Shown: positions 41,827 to 51,970, counted from the first letter of the stretch. The stretch is 64,000 bases of DNA from Psychroserpens mesophilus (GCF_000826645.1 NZ_JXJP01000020.1:333221-397220), one strand, 5' to 3'. Notes: generated from the letters alone by a model not told the origin. Made by a program: numbers and translations.

Positions 41827-44655
41827 TTATGAATTTTGGTTCAGAATGTCAGCAGCCTTAGTTCTGATTTTTTCATTAGAATCAATTAAACTTAATTCTA
41901 AAAGCGGTTTAAATTTAGGATTGTAACTTTTTTCGATTAGGAAGAGTACAGCCAGTTTTAGTTTTTGATCTTTCCGATTTAAAAGCTCGTTAAAACATTC
42001 GGTTTCACTTAAGACCTTCAGATTAAACTTTTTTATTTTTTCTTCAGATATACTATCAATCAAAATAGATTCAGCTACTGGAATGAGTTCCTTTTTTAGT
42101 TGATTATCAAGAATGTTATCTAAGAATTCAATGGCATGAATCCGTTGTTCTTCAATACCATGTAAAATGGTGTTGAGGATGGGATCTACGTCATCTGGCT
42201 GGTATTTGATGCCTAGAAATCTAAATATACGTTGTATTTGTCTGTCGAGTCGTTGCTCTAATAACTGAATCAAATTATGACGTGCTTCATGCTCCTCTTG
42301 AGCTTCAATACGTTGTGATTTTTTCTTATACTGAATTACGATTTGAGAATGAATAATGGATAAGGTGTTTTGGTATAAATGGCATTCATCTAATATTTTA
42401 TCTACAACCAATCGGTCTTTAATTAGGAGATTGGGATATTTCCATCGCAAACGACGTAAGGCTTCAATAGCCTCAATTTTTAAGCTATGCTCTTGGTCGT
42501 CGGTTAGTTTCATTAAAATATTGACTGCTTTTTGAGAGGTGAATTTTTCAATCACAGCTATAGCATACCTTGCTTCATCCAAGTCCATTTGATTGGATTT
42601 TATATTTTTATAGATGACATCAATAATGGGTTCTCCATAAAAGAACAAAGCATCAATAGCTGTTTGTCGAGTATCTTTAAGTGTTAATTGTCTTATTATA
42701 GGATTAACAAATTGTAACTCCAGACTTTTAGATGCACTTGTAATTGCAATTTTTCGTGTTTCAATCGCTTCGGCAATCAGGTTTGAATGCAAAACGTCAT
42801 AAAAGTTGTTTAGTTTGGCATAACCGATGGTTTCTAAAACAGTATGCAATTTATGCGTTTGTTCTTCCTGACTTTTAAGTGTTTTGTATTGTAAAAGTGT
42901 CGTTCGGATTTTATCCTCTAAATTAAATTTATGTTGGAGTTGTGTGCTATTTCTAAGCTCTTGAGATAAGCCTATCAATGCTGCATTTGCAATGGTATGA
43001 TCTTCACTATTGATGTATTTATTGAACAACTCAAAGGTGTCTTTTGTATAATTCTTTACTAAATATCGAAATGCTGATGTAGTTACCGACTGATCCGAAT
43101 CTTGAATTAATAATTCCATAGTCGCATTTAAGTTTTCAGAATTTAAATAATACAGATTCTCAATAGCAAGAGCCTTTACCTTGGCTGAAGGATGATTTAA
43201 TACGTTTTTTATGCCATAAAAGAAACGTTCATCTTTAACATCTAATGTTTTTTGCAACATATGTAAAATTTGATTCTCGTTGCCATTTTCAAAAATATCC
43301 AGAACTGTTTTAACTATAGAAGTTACTTTGATTTCGGCTTTATTGGTTTTTGCTTTTTTGTCTTGAGTTGTTTCAAATAGGCCTTTAAATGCAACGATGT
43401 ATTCTTTTCTTAAATGATATATAAAGTAGAGCCAAACGACAATAGAAATGATAATTATTAAACTGATGTACGTTGATGAAATCTCAAGACCGTTAATAAA
43501 AAAGATGAGTATTAATCCGGCAAGACCAGTAGCAATACTATCGATGACGACATCTGTAAATGTCTTTGTTTTCTTTTTAATTTCAATGGGAATTGGAATC
43601 GACAGCAACTCTGTAGCAGCCTTGTTAACCGATTGCTTTAAACTGCCATCTACAATTTTAATAAAAACAATAACCCACAATTGTGGCACAATAAGCAGTA
43701 AAATGGAACCGATTAAAATTCCGGAAGGCAGCCATAAAAGCGATTTACCAACACCAAAAGTACCTACAATTCTTTTCGTTAAAAACAACTGAATGATTAA
43801 AGACATCACACTTAATGTAGAGAACCAAAATCCGAAAAAGGAGGTGAGTTCATTTGGATCTTCAATAAGTCTGGACGCATAATCGCTGTATTGATAATCT
43901 ACAAGTTTGGCGATAAGAACACTGATTCCGATAACAACAGCTATGAGACTTAGTAATTTGGATTGTTTAATAAGTTTTAAAGGCGAATCGCTTTTCGGAC
44001 TTTTTCTAATGGACCTCTGAAAGGGGTTGAGCACAGCGACTTCAGTTTTCCAAATGAATCTTGTAATAGGAATGCAAAAGGATAAAAGGACGGCCGCAAA
44101 AAACAACAAATCCTGAATGTTCATAAAGGCCGTAAGTAACGATGTTAAGTAGCCTCCGAAAATACCTCCAGCTATGGCGCCAGCTCCGATAAATCCGAAA
44201 ACACGTTTGGCTTCTCTGACATTGTAAACGAGATTGGCTAAAATCCAGAATTGTGATGCCGTTAATAAGCCAAATATAGCAACCCAGACATATGGAATGT
44301 ATAATATCAAGCCTTGTACAAGGTCGAAATTGATTCCGATAGCAAAAAGAATTAACGATAAAATGGAGCCGATGAGTGTTCTGTCAATAATGATATTTAA
44401 GGCATACTTTTCTAGAGCTTTGTTGTAAAAGAAAGAGCCAATAATTGCCATAAATGCAGTTAATACATAGCCTAGAGGTAAAGCATCAGAAGATAATTCA
44501 GATAAAAACAAAGAATTAATTGTAGGCTTTACAATTAATAAAGTTGAAATAATAATGAAAATATTGACCTGTAATAATACAGTCTTCTTAAGTTCTTCTG
44601 GTTTTAAATCAAAAACTTTTAATATGTAGAATTTAAGTGTTTTACTAACAGACAT
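41827..44655 (-). CDS. ATP/ADP-translocase-like carrier fused to HEAT repeats
   Basis: A 942-aa membrane protein. Residues 15-420 hold about 12 hydrophobic helices in the pattern of the Npt1/Npt2 (NTT) nucleotide carriers, with LKPEELKKTVLLQ at the N-terminus and FGFIGAGAIAGGIFGGYL after helix 5. Residues 440-942 are a soluble, alpha-helical array of HEAT-like repeats (for example SAKVKALAIENLYYL, ANAALIGLSQEL, SLKIEAIEALRRLRWK). NTT carriers exchange ATP, ADP or other nucleotides. Whether this one does so, and in which direction, is not known. Such NTT-HEAT fusions are recurrent in Bacteroidota, from memory. It converges on the beta-lactamase-fold gene with a one-base gap. Confidence 0.85.
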   Translation of the reverse strand: MSVSKTLKFYILKVFDLKPEELKKTVLLQVNIFIIISTLLIVKPTINSLFLSELSSDALPLGYVLTAFMAIIGSFFYNKALEKYALNIIIDRTLIGSILSLILFAIGINFDLVQGLILYIPYVWVAIFGLLTASQFWILANLVYNVREAKRVFGFIGAGAIAGGIFGGYLTSLLTAFMNIQDLLFFAAVLLSFCIPITRFIWKTEVAVLNPFQRSIRKSPKSDSPLKLIKQSKLLSLIAVVIGISVLIAKLVDYQYSDYASRLIEDPNELTSFFGFWFSTLSVMSLIIQLFLTKRIVGTFGVGKSLLWLPSGILIGSILLLIVPQLWVIVFIKIVDGSLKQSVNKAATELLSIPIPIEIKKKTKTFTDVVIDSIATGLAGLILIFFINGLEISSTYISLIIIISIVVWLYFIYHLRKEYIVAFKGLFETTQDKKAKTNKAEIKVTSIVKTVLDIFENGNENQILHMLQKTLDVKDERFFYGIKNVLNHPSAKVKALAIENLYYLNSENLNATMELLIQDSDQSVTTSAFRYLVKNYTKDTFELFNKYINSEDHTIANAALIGLSQELRNSTQLQHKFNLEDKIRTTLLQYKTLKSQEEQTHKLHTVLETIGYAKLNNFYDVLHSNLIAEAIETRKIAITSASKSLELQFVNPIIRQLTLKDTRQTAIDALFFYGEPIIDVIYKNIKSNQMDLDEARYAIAVIEKFTSQKAVNILMKLTDDQEHSLKIEAIEALRRLRWKYPNLLIKDRLVVDKILDECHLYQNTLSIIHSQIVIQYKKKSQRIEAQEEHEARHNLIQLLEQRLDRQIQRIFRFLGIKYQPDDVDPILNTILHGIEEQRIHAIEFLDNILDNQLKKELIPVAESILIDSISEEKIKKFNLKVLSETECFNELLNRKDQKLKLAVLFLIEKSYNPKFKPLLELSLIDSNEKIRTKAADILNQNS

Positions 44656-44763
44656 ACAGTTTAAAGAATCGCTTTTGAGTCGTTTTATTAAAGTGAAAAG
44701 CTAAAATACAAGTTATAAAACTTATAGTTTAGCTTTCTAAGTATTTTAAATAAGATTTAAATC

Positions 44764-45687
44764 TTAATTCATTGATATTGTTGTCAGTTTACTTTTTTTT
44801 AAAGCCTTTTCAATTGGTTTTACTAGATTTCTGATGATTTGTTCGCCATTGGGATCATCAACTAAAGCAACGAGAATATAGCGTCTGTTTGGATCATTTC
44901 CCCAAACTAAAATTGAATCGGAGTGATAGGTTTTCCATGAACCAGATTTTCGGTATAAATCGGCCTCAGGCGCAATCTTTTCTACGGTATTCACAAATTT
45001 ATGATGCAATTCAGGATTGCCCATTATTTTAAGCATTTGCTTAGAGCGATTTCTATTTACTAATTTGCCATTAGCCAATAAGTAAAAATAGCGACACACT
45101 TGGTTAACAGTAGCAGCATGACTTAAATTTTTAAGAGGTTCTCTGTTCGTATCTCCACCACCTCCATAGCGTTTGCCTACCCAAAGGCCACCACCATAAT
45201 CCTCATCATAAAACATGTATTTAGGGTCTGTCATAACCGATTCAATTTTGTTATAACCTAGTCGGTCAATCATTCTAGTTGAAGCCGCATTATCAGATTT
45301 ACTAATCATCAAACGCATATCTTTTTTTACAGCGTCGGTTTCTTTTAATTCACCTTTTTCCAAGGCATCCATTGCCGATAACAGAATTGCAATTTTTGGT
45401 AAACTTGCAGCATACATCATGTGGTTACCATTGACATTTGCAAACTTTACATTTTGAGGATCGCTTAAATCCACAATACCAACAGCCATTTTTTTCTGAG
45501 AAACCAATAATCTCCACTCGGAATTATTATTAATCTCGAATTCTAATTTTGATTGTAAATCTTGATTAGCAAATTGTCTTAAGGGTTTAATTTTTGAATC
45601 AGGAGTTTTTATAGGAAGTCCGTTCTGAGCATTCAAAATAGAGGTGCAACCTATTAGTAATAAGAAATATAAGAGTCTTGTTTTCAT
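44764..45687 (-). CDS. Class A beta-lactamase-fold serine hydrolase (second copy)
   Basis: A 307-aa secreted protein. The ATG at 45687 is chosen because it gives a clean signal peptide (KTRLLYFLLLIGCTSILNAQ); a TTG at 45717 would add ten residues. The active-site motifs are Ser95-Leu-Pro-Lys98 in AASLPKIAIL, SDN at 131-133 (ISKSDNAAS) and KSG in YRKSGSWKTY. Length suits the class A fold. The lack of a clear omega-loop Glu by eye leaves open whether it is a beta-lactamase, a DD-peptidase or another hydrolase. It lies 108 bases upstream of the carrier gene on the same strand. Confidence 0.87.
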   Translation of the reverse strand: MKTRLLYFLLLIGCTSILNAQNGLPIKTPDSKIKPLRQFANQDLQSKLEFEINNNSEWRLLVSQKKMAVGIVDLSDPQNVKFANVNGNHMMYAASLPKIAILLSAMDALEKGELKETDAVKKDMRLMISKSDNAASTRMIDRLGYNKIESVMTDPKYMFYDEDYGGGLWVGKRYGGGGDTNREPLKNLSHAATVNQVCRYFYLLANGKLVNRNRSKQMLKIMGNPELHHKFVNTVEKIAPEADLYRKSGSWKTYHSDSILVWGNDPNRRYILVALVDDPNGEQIIRNLVKPIEKALKKSKLTTISMN

Positions 45688-45856
45688 CAAAAAATAGTTA
45701 CATATTAAACTAATCAAAATTATTCAATAAATAAATTGCTAGACTGTTAAATTTTATACGAAGCTGAAAATAAATTCCTGAGCAAAAACGCATAGTTTTT
45801 AGCAAATGGTCGCAAAAAATGTTAAAATTTTATGATGTGTATTTTTTAAGAACCGC

Positions 45857-47398
45857 TTAAAGTGGAATATTTCCGTGTTTGCGTTTTGGTTTATTCACTT
45901 CCTTATTCTTTAACATGGAGAACGCTTTAATTAATTTTCGTCTCGTATCTTTTGGAAGGATTACTTCATCAATAAAACCGCGTTCTGCAGCACTGTATGG
46001 GTTTGCGAAAAGTTCAGCGTATTCGGCTTCTTTTTCTTTCCATTTGGCTTCAGGGTCTTCTGCGGAAACAATTTCACGTTTAAAAATAATTTCGGCTGCA
46101 CCTTTGGCTCCCATAACAGCAATTTCGGCATTTGGCCAGGCAAAATTCATATCTGCTCCTATATGTTTTGAATTCATAACATCATAAGCACCTCCATACG
46201 CTTTTCTTGTAATGACTGTTACTCTCGGAACAGTTGCTTCACTAAATGCATACAATAATTTCGCACCATGAACAATAATACCATTCCATTCTTGATCGGT
46301 TCCTGGTAAAAATCCTGGTACATCTTCTAAAACCAGTAACGGAATATTAAAACAATCACAGAAGCGAACAAATCGCGCAGCCTTTTTAGAACTCTTTACG
46401 CCTAAAACTCCAGCCAAAAACATTGGTTGATTAGCTACGATACCAATAGATTTTCCTCCCAAACGTGCAAAACCAACTATAATATTTTCGGCATAGTCTT
46501 TATGAATTTCATAAAAAGAATCGTCGTCGATAATGCCTTCAATAACCTGATGCATATCGTAAGGTTTATTTGGGCTTTCAGGAACAATATCAGATAAACT
46601 CTCTCTAATTTCGTCTTGTAATTTGTATTCTAGATCTTTAGGAGTTTCCTTATTGCTTTGAGGTAAATAACTCAATAATTTTTTAATATCTTCTAAGCAT
46701 TCTACATCGTTGGCAGAGGTTTTATGGGCCACGCCAGATTTGGTAGAATGCACGCTTGCACCACCAAGTTCTTCACTGGTTACTTCTTCATTAGTTACCG
46801 TTTTAACGACATTCGGACCCGTTACAAACATATAACTCGTGTCTTGAACCATAATAGTAAAATCGGTCATAGCTGGTGAGTACACAGCACCTCCAGCACA
46901 AGGTCCCATAATCGCTGATATTTGAGGAATCACTCCAGAAGATTGAACATTTCGGTAAAAAATATCGGCATAACCTCCGAGAGAACGAACACCTTCCTGA
47001 ATACGAGCACCTCCAGAATCGTTTAAACCAATGACTGGTGCACCAACATTAACTGCCATATCCATGATTTTACAGATCTTTTCGGCATGTGTTTCAGATA
47101 ATGAGCCACCAAATACAGTAAAATCTTGAGCAAACACATAAACCAATCTTCCGTTGATTGTACCATATCCTGTAACTACACCATCACCATAAAACTTTTG
47201 GTCTTCCATACCAAAGTCTTTAGTACGATGGGTTACCAGAGCACCTATTTCTTCAAAGGAACCTTCATCTAAGAGGTATAAAACACGTTCTCTTGCTGTT
47301 AGTTTTTTCTTTTTGTGTTGTTTATCAATACGTGCTTGTCCACCTCCTAATTTGGAAAGTTCAAGTTTTTCGTCAAGGGTTTTTATCTTAGAGTCCAT
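45857..47398 (-). CDS. Acyl-CoA carboxylase carboxyltransferase subunit (PccB-like)
   Basis: A 513-aa carboxyltransferase of the propionyl/acetyl-CoA type with both alpha and beta halves in one chain. The N-terminal half has the acyl-CoA side ([23 protein letters not shown], split here by its conserved GGAR core). The C-terminal half has the biotin side ([42 protein letters not shown]). It transfers CO2 from carboxybiotin to an acyl-CoA, likely propionyl-CoA. It is the last gene of an operon with the biotin carboxylase (6-base gap) and the carrier protein. Which acyl-CoA is used cannot be settled by eye. Confidence 0.94.
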   Translation of the reverse strand: MDSKIKTLDEKLELSKLGGGQARIDKQHKKKKLTARERVLYLLDEGSFEEIGALVTHRTKDFGMEDQKFYGDGVVTGYGTINGRLVYVFAQDFTVFGGSLSETHAEKICKIMDMAVNVGAPVIGLNDSGGARIQEGVRSLGGYADIFYRNVQSSGVIPQISAIMGPCAGGAVYSPAMTDFTIMVQDTSYMFVTGPNVVKTVTNEEVTSEELGGASVHSTKSGVAHKTSANDVECLEDIKKLLSYLPQSNKETPKDLEYKLQDEIRESLSDIVPESPNKPYDMHQVIEGIIDDDSFYEIHKDYAENIIVGFARLGGKSIGIVANQPMFLAGVLGVKSSKKAARFVRFCDCFNIPLLVLEDVPGFLPGTDQEWNGIIVHGAKLLYAFSEATVPRVTVITRKAYGGAYDVMNSKHIGADMNFAWPNAEIAVMGAKGAAEIIFKREIVSAEDPEAKWKEKEAEYAELFANPYSAAERGFIDEVILPKDTRRKLIKAFSMLKNKEVNKPKRKHGNIPL

Positions 47399-47404
47399 AG
47401 TGTC

Positions 47405-48844
47405 TTAGTTTGGTAATCGTAATAATTTTTGATCTTCTAAATAGCATTTTAATGCAGTTTTTGCTGCGATTTTAGCTTCCTTATGGTGTTGCGCTTCCAA
47501 AAGGCTAGGCGAGTAGTATTTTTTTACAAAATGTGTGTCAAAATTTCCACTTTTAAAAGCTTCATGTTCACAAACAAAGCGACCGAACGGTAATGTCGTT
47601 TGTACACCTTTAATGTGATAATTATCAATAGCTTTAATCATTAATTGAATCGCTTCTGAACGAGTCTTACCATACGTAATTAACTTAGAAAGCATTGGGT
47701 CATAATAAATAGGAATATCCATCCCTTCCTCAAAACCATTGTCGACACGAATATTCTCGCCAACTGGTAATTGATAGATTTCCAGATGTCCTACACTAGG
47801 TAAAAAGTCGTTCATTGGATCTTCAGCATATACGCGAAGTTCTAAGGCATGACCGTTAATTTTTAAATCCTCTTGCTTGATGTCTAAAGCTTCACCACGA
47901 GCCACTTTGATTTGAAGTTCCACTAAATCTACACCAGAAATCCATTCTGAAACAGGATGTTCGACTTGTAATCTTGTATTCATTTCCAGGAAATAGAAAT
48001 TATGATCAGCATCTAATAAAAACTCAACAGTTCCAGCACCCAAATAATCACAGGAACGAGCCACATTAATAGCTGCTTGCCCCATTTTTTCTCGCAATTC
48101 AGGAGTTAAAACTACAGAAGGTGCTTCTTCAACCACTTTTTGATGACGACGTTGTATAGAACATTCACGTTCAAAGAAGTGAAGGATATTTCCATGACTA
48201 TCAGCCATCACCTGAATTTCGATATGTCGAGGAGAGGTGACATACTTTTCAACAAACACAGAGCCATCGCCAAAAGCTGAAGTCGCTTCACTAATGGCAC
48301 GTTTCATTTGTTCTTCAACATCTTTTTCTTTTTCAACAATACGCATGCCTTTACCACCACCACCTGCAGCCGCTTTGATGAGAATTGGAAATCCGATTTC
48401 CTTCGCAATTTGAATAGCCTCTTTAGGATCAGTAATAGCATGATCGACACCAGGAACCATTGGGATGTCGTAATCTTTAACAGCATCTTTAGCCGCTAAT
48501 TTATCTCCCATCATATGGATGGCTTTGGAACGCGGACCAATAAAAATGATGTTATTTTTTTCAGCAAGTTCAGCAAAGTCAGCATTTTCACTTAGGAATC
48601 CATAACCAGGATGAATACCATCAACCTCTAAGGATTTTGCTACTTCTATGATTTTATCACCTTTTAAATATGATTGGTTTGAAGGTGCTGGACCAATGCA
48701 AACGGCCTCGTCTGCATATTTTACATGCGGTGCATTTCGATCGGCTTCAGAATATACAGCTACTGTTTTAATTCCCATTTTTTTTGCAGTTCGCATTACG
48801 CGAATAGCGATTTCGCCACGATTGGCAACTAATATTTTTTTCAT
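47405..48844 (-). CDS. Biotin carboxylase subunit of acyl-CoA carboxylase
   Basis: A 479-aa ATP-grasp biotin carboxylase that uses ATP and bicarbonate to carboxylate biotin on the carrier protein. Motifs: KILVANRGEIAIRVMRTAKK at the start, HPGYGFLSENADFA, the ATP loop AAAGGGGKGMRIV, VEKYVTSPRHIEIQVMAD, ECSIQRRHQKVVEEAP and EMNTRLQVEHPVSE. Length is typical of stand-alone subunits (about 450-490). It is the middle gene of the operon, 51 bases after the carrier protein gene and six before the carboxyltransferase gene. A second copy for fatty-acid synthesis would be expected elsewhere. Confidence 0.95.
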   Translation of the reverse strand: MKKILVANRGEIAIRVMRTAKKMGIKTVAVYSEADRNAPHVKYADEAVCIGPAPSNQSYLKGDKIIEVAKSLEVDGIHPGYGFLSENADFAELAEKNNIIFIGPRSKAIHMMGDKLAAKDAVKDYDIPMVPGVDHAITDPKEAIQIAKEIGFPILIKAAAGGGGKGMRIVEKEKDVEEQMKRAISEATSAFGDGSVFVEKYVTSPRHIEIQVMADSHGNILHFFERECSIQRRHQKVVEEAPSVVLTPELREKMGQAAINVARSCDYLGAGTVEFLLDADHNFYFLEMNTRLQVEHPVSEWISGVDLVELQIKVARGEALDIKQEDLKINGHALELRVYAEDPMNDFLPSVGHLEIYQLPVGENIRVDNGFEEGMDIPIYYDPMLSKLITYGKTRSEAIQLMIKAIDNYHIKGVQTTLPFGRFVCEHEAFKSGNFDTHFVKKYYSPSLLEAQHHKEAKIAAKTALKCYLEDQKLLRLPN

Positions 48845-48895
48845 AAATATCTTTTTAAAAGATTATGTATGTGCTTAGATTTATAAATGCATTAC

Positions 48896-49372
48896 TTATT
48901 CAAACTCAATTAGAAGCGAGTTTTTGTCTACAGTTTGACCTTGTTTCACCTTAATAGATTTGATAATTCCTTCTCTAGGAGACGTAATTACATTTTCCAT
49001 CTTCATGGCTTCAAGAATTAAAAGGGCATCATCTTCTTGTACATTTTGACCTTCTGAAACATTAATCTCAAGGATTAGTCCTGGCATTGGTGCTTTAATA
49101 TTGTTGACCTGCTTAGTCGCACCAACTTCAAACCCTAAGGCGACAATCAATTGATCTAAATCATCATTAATATCTACCTCGTAAGTATTGTTATTGACTT
49201 TTACTGTATAGCATTTTTTGTTGAAATCAGACTTTAAAACTGAGGCTTTTACAGAGTTGTTATTTAGTAAAATATGAAATTGATTTTTGGAAGTTTCAAT
49301 GATATCTAGTTTATCTAAATCCGTTGTGGAAATGTCAAAACTGTGTGAATTATTGACTTTTATTTTATACAT
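48896..49372 (-). CDS. Biotin carboxyl carrier protein of acyl-CoA carboxylase
   Basis: A 158-aa biotin-carrying subunit. The biotinyl domain is at about 90-158, with Lys124 in EAMKMENV as the biotinylated residue and the usual KAPMPGLI before it. The N-terminal part (YKIKVNNSHSFDISTTDLD) is a small beta domain typical of the carrier proteins in Bacteroidota PCC/ACC-like operons. The ATG at 49372 fits this; a GTG at 49417 would add 15 residues. It is the first gene of the operon. Confidence 0.93.
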   Translation of the reverse strand: MYKIKVNNSHSFDISTTDLDKLDIIETSKNQFHILLNNNSVKASVLKSDFNKKCYTVKVNNNTYEVDINDDLDQLIVALGFEVGATKQVNNIKAPMPGLILEINVSEGQNVQEDDALLILEAMKMENVITSPREGIIKSIKVKQGQTVDKNSLLIEFE

Positions 49373-49457
49373 AAAATTGAAGTTTATAAGGTCTTGTAAA
49401 GTTAAGGAAATAGCCACTCCTAAAATATGAAAAATATCATATTCTGTAAACTATTCT

Positions 49458-50135
49458 TTACAAAGATTTAAATTGTGAACGCTCTTGATGTTTCTGAATT
49501 GCTTTCCTCGATAATAGAATTCCTATAATCAACGATACAAAAGCACCTAACCAAATACCAGGAATGAATTTAATGAACAAAAAGAAGTCATATGCACCAT
49601 GAAACAATATCGCTAATCCTAATCCAGCAAGATTTAATCTAATTCGGTTAGATGAAAATTTAGCTTTTCCCATGAAGTAACCCATCAATATCCCAAAAGT
49701 AGCATGAGCAGGAACTGCTGTAAATGCTCTTAAAACAGCAACTTCTGTTCCACCTTGTATGACGTAAAATACATTTTCAGTAGCGGCGAAACCCATCGAT
49801 ACCATAACAGCATAGACAATACCATCAAAGGGTTCATTAAACGCAAGTCTTGGTTGAGCAAAATAGCGAACTATGACATATTTGCTAAACTCTTCAACCA
49901 AACCAACTACAAAAAATGCTTTCACAAATTGTTGCAAAACACTAAAATCATCTTTTAACGGTAAAATAATATCAAAACCTAAATAGAGAAATGTCGTAAT
50001 GATAATACTGACGATAGCACCTAAAACAAAACTCAAAAGCAGTAATCCAGCAGGTTCTTTTTCATATTTATCTTTACAATAGATATAAACAATTATAATG
50101 AGAACTGGTGCAACAGCAAGTAAAACCGTATTCAT
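49458..50135 (-). CDS. PrsW-family intramembrane metalloprotease
   Basis: A 225-aa membrane protein of the PrsW family, related to CAAX/Abi-type intramembrane proteases. Seven or eight hydrophobic helices are visible. The glutamates VGLVEEFSKY and the GFAATENVFYV motif are conserved active-site features, with His in AVPAHATFG and in LFHGAYDFFL. PrsW in Bacillus cleaves an anti-sigma factor; the target here is unknown. It is 19 bases after the NUDIX gene on the same strand, so they are probably co-transcribed. Confidence 0.93.
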   Translation of the reverse strand: MNTVLLAVAPVLIIIVYIYCKDKYEKEPAGLLLLSFVLGAIVSIIITTFLYLGFDIILPLKDDFSVLQQFVKAFFVVGLVEEFSKYVIVRYFAQPRLAFNEPFDGIVYAVMVSMGFAATENVFYVIQGGTEVAVLRAFTAVPAHATFGILMGYFMGKAKFSSNRIRLNLAGLGLAILFHGAYDFFLFIKFIPGIWLGAFVSLIIGILLSRKAIQKHQERSQFKSL

Positions 50136-50154
50136 ACCGGAAAAGTAGTAAAAA

Positions 50155-50709
50155 TTATAACGTCAATCTCGTTTTTATGGCATCAACTACGATTTCGTAA
50201 TATTTGCGATTACTGGAAACGAAATGATTGTTAGTAGTGCTCATGTTTAAAAGTGAATCGAATTCTTCCAGAGTAACAAATTTTAAGGCTTCAACTTCAT
50301 CCTCTTGCGGAGTTAATTCATTGATGTTAATCTGAATTTCAGCAATGAAAGTATTATGAAATTCGTTATCCACGATGCCGTTGGGATAAGACTGAAAGCA
50401 TTTAAAAATACCGATTTTTATAAGTTGTCCTTCTGAAAGATTAATACCAATTTCTTCTTTAGCTTCTCTTAACGCAGCTTGTTCTGGAGTTTCACCTGCA
50501 TCAATGTGTCCTGCAACTGAAACATCCCAGAGTAACGGACAAATGACTTTTGACGCTGCACGTTGCTGAAGTAATATTTCACCTTTAGAATTAAAACACC
50601 AAAGATGAGCAGTATTGTGTAAATGACCTTTAGCATGTATTTCAGATTTTGGCACTGAAACTCCAGTAGGTTTTCCATTTATATCTACAATGTCAATGTA
50701 TTCTTCCAA
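50155..50709 (-). CDS. NUDIX hydrolase
   Basis: A 184-aa NUDIX protein. The complete Nudix box is GHIDAGETPEQAALREAKEE followed by IGI, with the catalytic Glu in the REAKEE segment. N-terminal EYIDIVDINGKPTGVSVPKSE and AHLWCFNSKGEILLQQR resemble the isopentenyl-diphosphate isomerase-like branch (YfcD type). It acts on a nucleoside-diphosphate-linked substrate that cannot be assigned. The start is a TTG at 50709, ten bases after the aminotransferase stop; no ATG lies nearby. Confidence 0.92.
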   Translation of the reverse strand: MEEYIDIVDINGKPTGVSVPKSEIHAKGHLHNTAHLWCFNSKGEILLQQRAASKVICPLLWDVSVAGHIDAGETPEQAALREAKEEIGINLSEGQLIKIGIFKCFQSYPNGIVDNEFHNTFIAEIQININELTPQEDEVEALKFVTLEEFDSLLNMSTTNNHFVSSNRKYYEIVVDAIKTRLTL

Positions 50710-50718
50710 AGCAAGCGT

Positions 50719-51873
50719 TTAAAGTACAGATGTTATACAACGAACTAGTCGGTCAAAATCTGTTTTTGTATTGTATAAATGACAAGAAATTCGGATGTAT
50801 TCACCACGAAACGATACATGAATTTGTTGTGCCTGTAAAGTTGATTTTAGTTGTGTAATATTTATGTCAATCGGAAGTTTAACACCAAAAAGGTGATGAG
50901 TTCTGAACGCTTCATCTTCAATTATACAGCCTAAATTAGAAAGCTCTTTAGTCGCTTCATGAGAAATCGATCTGCAATAGTCTTGAATAGCTTTAGGTGT
51001 CCATTCTAAAAGCTGAGTCAGAGCCGCAATTTGCATTTTTATAGAAATGAAATTTGCATGTTGTCCAGCTGCATAACGATTAGCAAAGGGTTTGTATTCT
51101 GATTCGTAATTGGTTAAGCCAGCAAAATTTTCGCTATGTCGTCTGTTAGACCAATTGTCTTCAATAGGATTGCCGTTATCAAAATAGCTTCCAAAATAGG
51201 CATAAGCACAACCATAAGGTCCGAATAGCCATTTATAACCAGCACAAATTAAAGCGTCAGGTTGCACGTCATCTACTGAAAAAGGCAAAGCACCAATAGT
51301 CTGACTTCCATCAACGATGAGTAAAGCATTGTGTATATTCGTTTTGCTTCTGATGGCTTTTAAATCGAAAATCGTTCCATTAGACCAATGAATATTTCCT
51401 AAAGCAACAACAGCAGTATTAGAAGTAATAGCTGCTAAGATATCAGCATTCCACTGCTTACCATTAGAGTCATTACTTTTCGGATTTTTTACAGTGACAA
51501 TCTTGGCATTATAGGTTTCAGCTAAACGTTGCCAAACATATATATTACTTGGGAATTGCTCTTCAATCACTAAGATTTCATCATTAGGATTGAGTTTGAT
51601 ATTGTTCGCAACAGAAGCCATTCCGTAGGAAACAGATGGAATAGTTACAATACGTTCAGGCTCCTTGCAATCTGTAAGTTTTGCAAACAAAGCTTTGAGT
51701 TCTGAGACTGGATCAAAAAAATCGGAAACAGGAATGGTGTAAGGTTTGCTTTTTTGAAGTACAGCATCAATTCCAGCTTGCTCTACAGCTTTAAAAGAAG
51801 GCGAGAGGCTAGCTATATTTAAATAGGTCACGTCTTCTGGAATGCTGAACAAATGTTTTTGATGCTGTATCAT
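50719..51873 (-). CDS. Class V aminotransferase (isopenicillin-epimerase/SufS-like)
   Basis: A 384-aa pyridoxal-phosphate enzyme of class V. The PLP lysine is in ICAGYKWLFGPYGCAY. Family segments are YLNIASLSPSF at the start, VALGNIHWSNGTIFDLKAI, LLIVDGSQTIGALPF with the PLP Asp, and HLFGVKLP. The N-terminal and central parts resemble the isopenicillin N epimerase-like and selenocysteine lyase groups. It probably acts on an amino acid or sulphur compound; the substrate is unknown. It starts the NUDIX-PrsW operon. Confidence 0.88.
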   Translation of the reverse strand: MIQHQKHLFSIPEDVTYLNIASLSPSFKAVEQAGIDAVLQKSKPYTIPVSDFFDPVSELKALFAKLTDCKEPERIVTIPSVSYGMASVANNIKLNPNDEILVIEEQFPSNIYVWQRLAETYNAKIVTVKNPKSNDSNGKQWNADILAAITSNTAVVALGNIHWSNGTIFDLKAIRSKTNIHNALLIVDGSQTIGALPFSVDDVQPDALICAGYKWLFGPYGCAYAYFGSYFDNGNPIEDNWSNRRHSENFAGLTNYESEYKPFANRYAAGQHANFISIKMQIAALTQLLEWTPKAIQDYCRSISHEATKELSNLGCIIEDEAFRTHHLFGVKLPIDINITQLKSTLQAQQIHVSFRGEYIRISCHLYNTKTDFDRLVRCITSVL

Positions 51874-51970
51874 TAATCGTATAGCTGAATCTTTAGTTTG
51901 ATGCTCTGCGGTATGAGGTAGAACCTTTTTTTTCGGTGTATCCTAAATCACATTTAAAACAATTAATGTG

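Noticed and set aside
40566..45687. Antibiotic-resistance beta-lactamases
   Set aside because: The SxxK, SDN/SNN and KSG motifs show only the fold; lengths, neighbours and the missing obvious omega-loop Glu do not support a resistance role.
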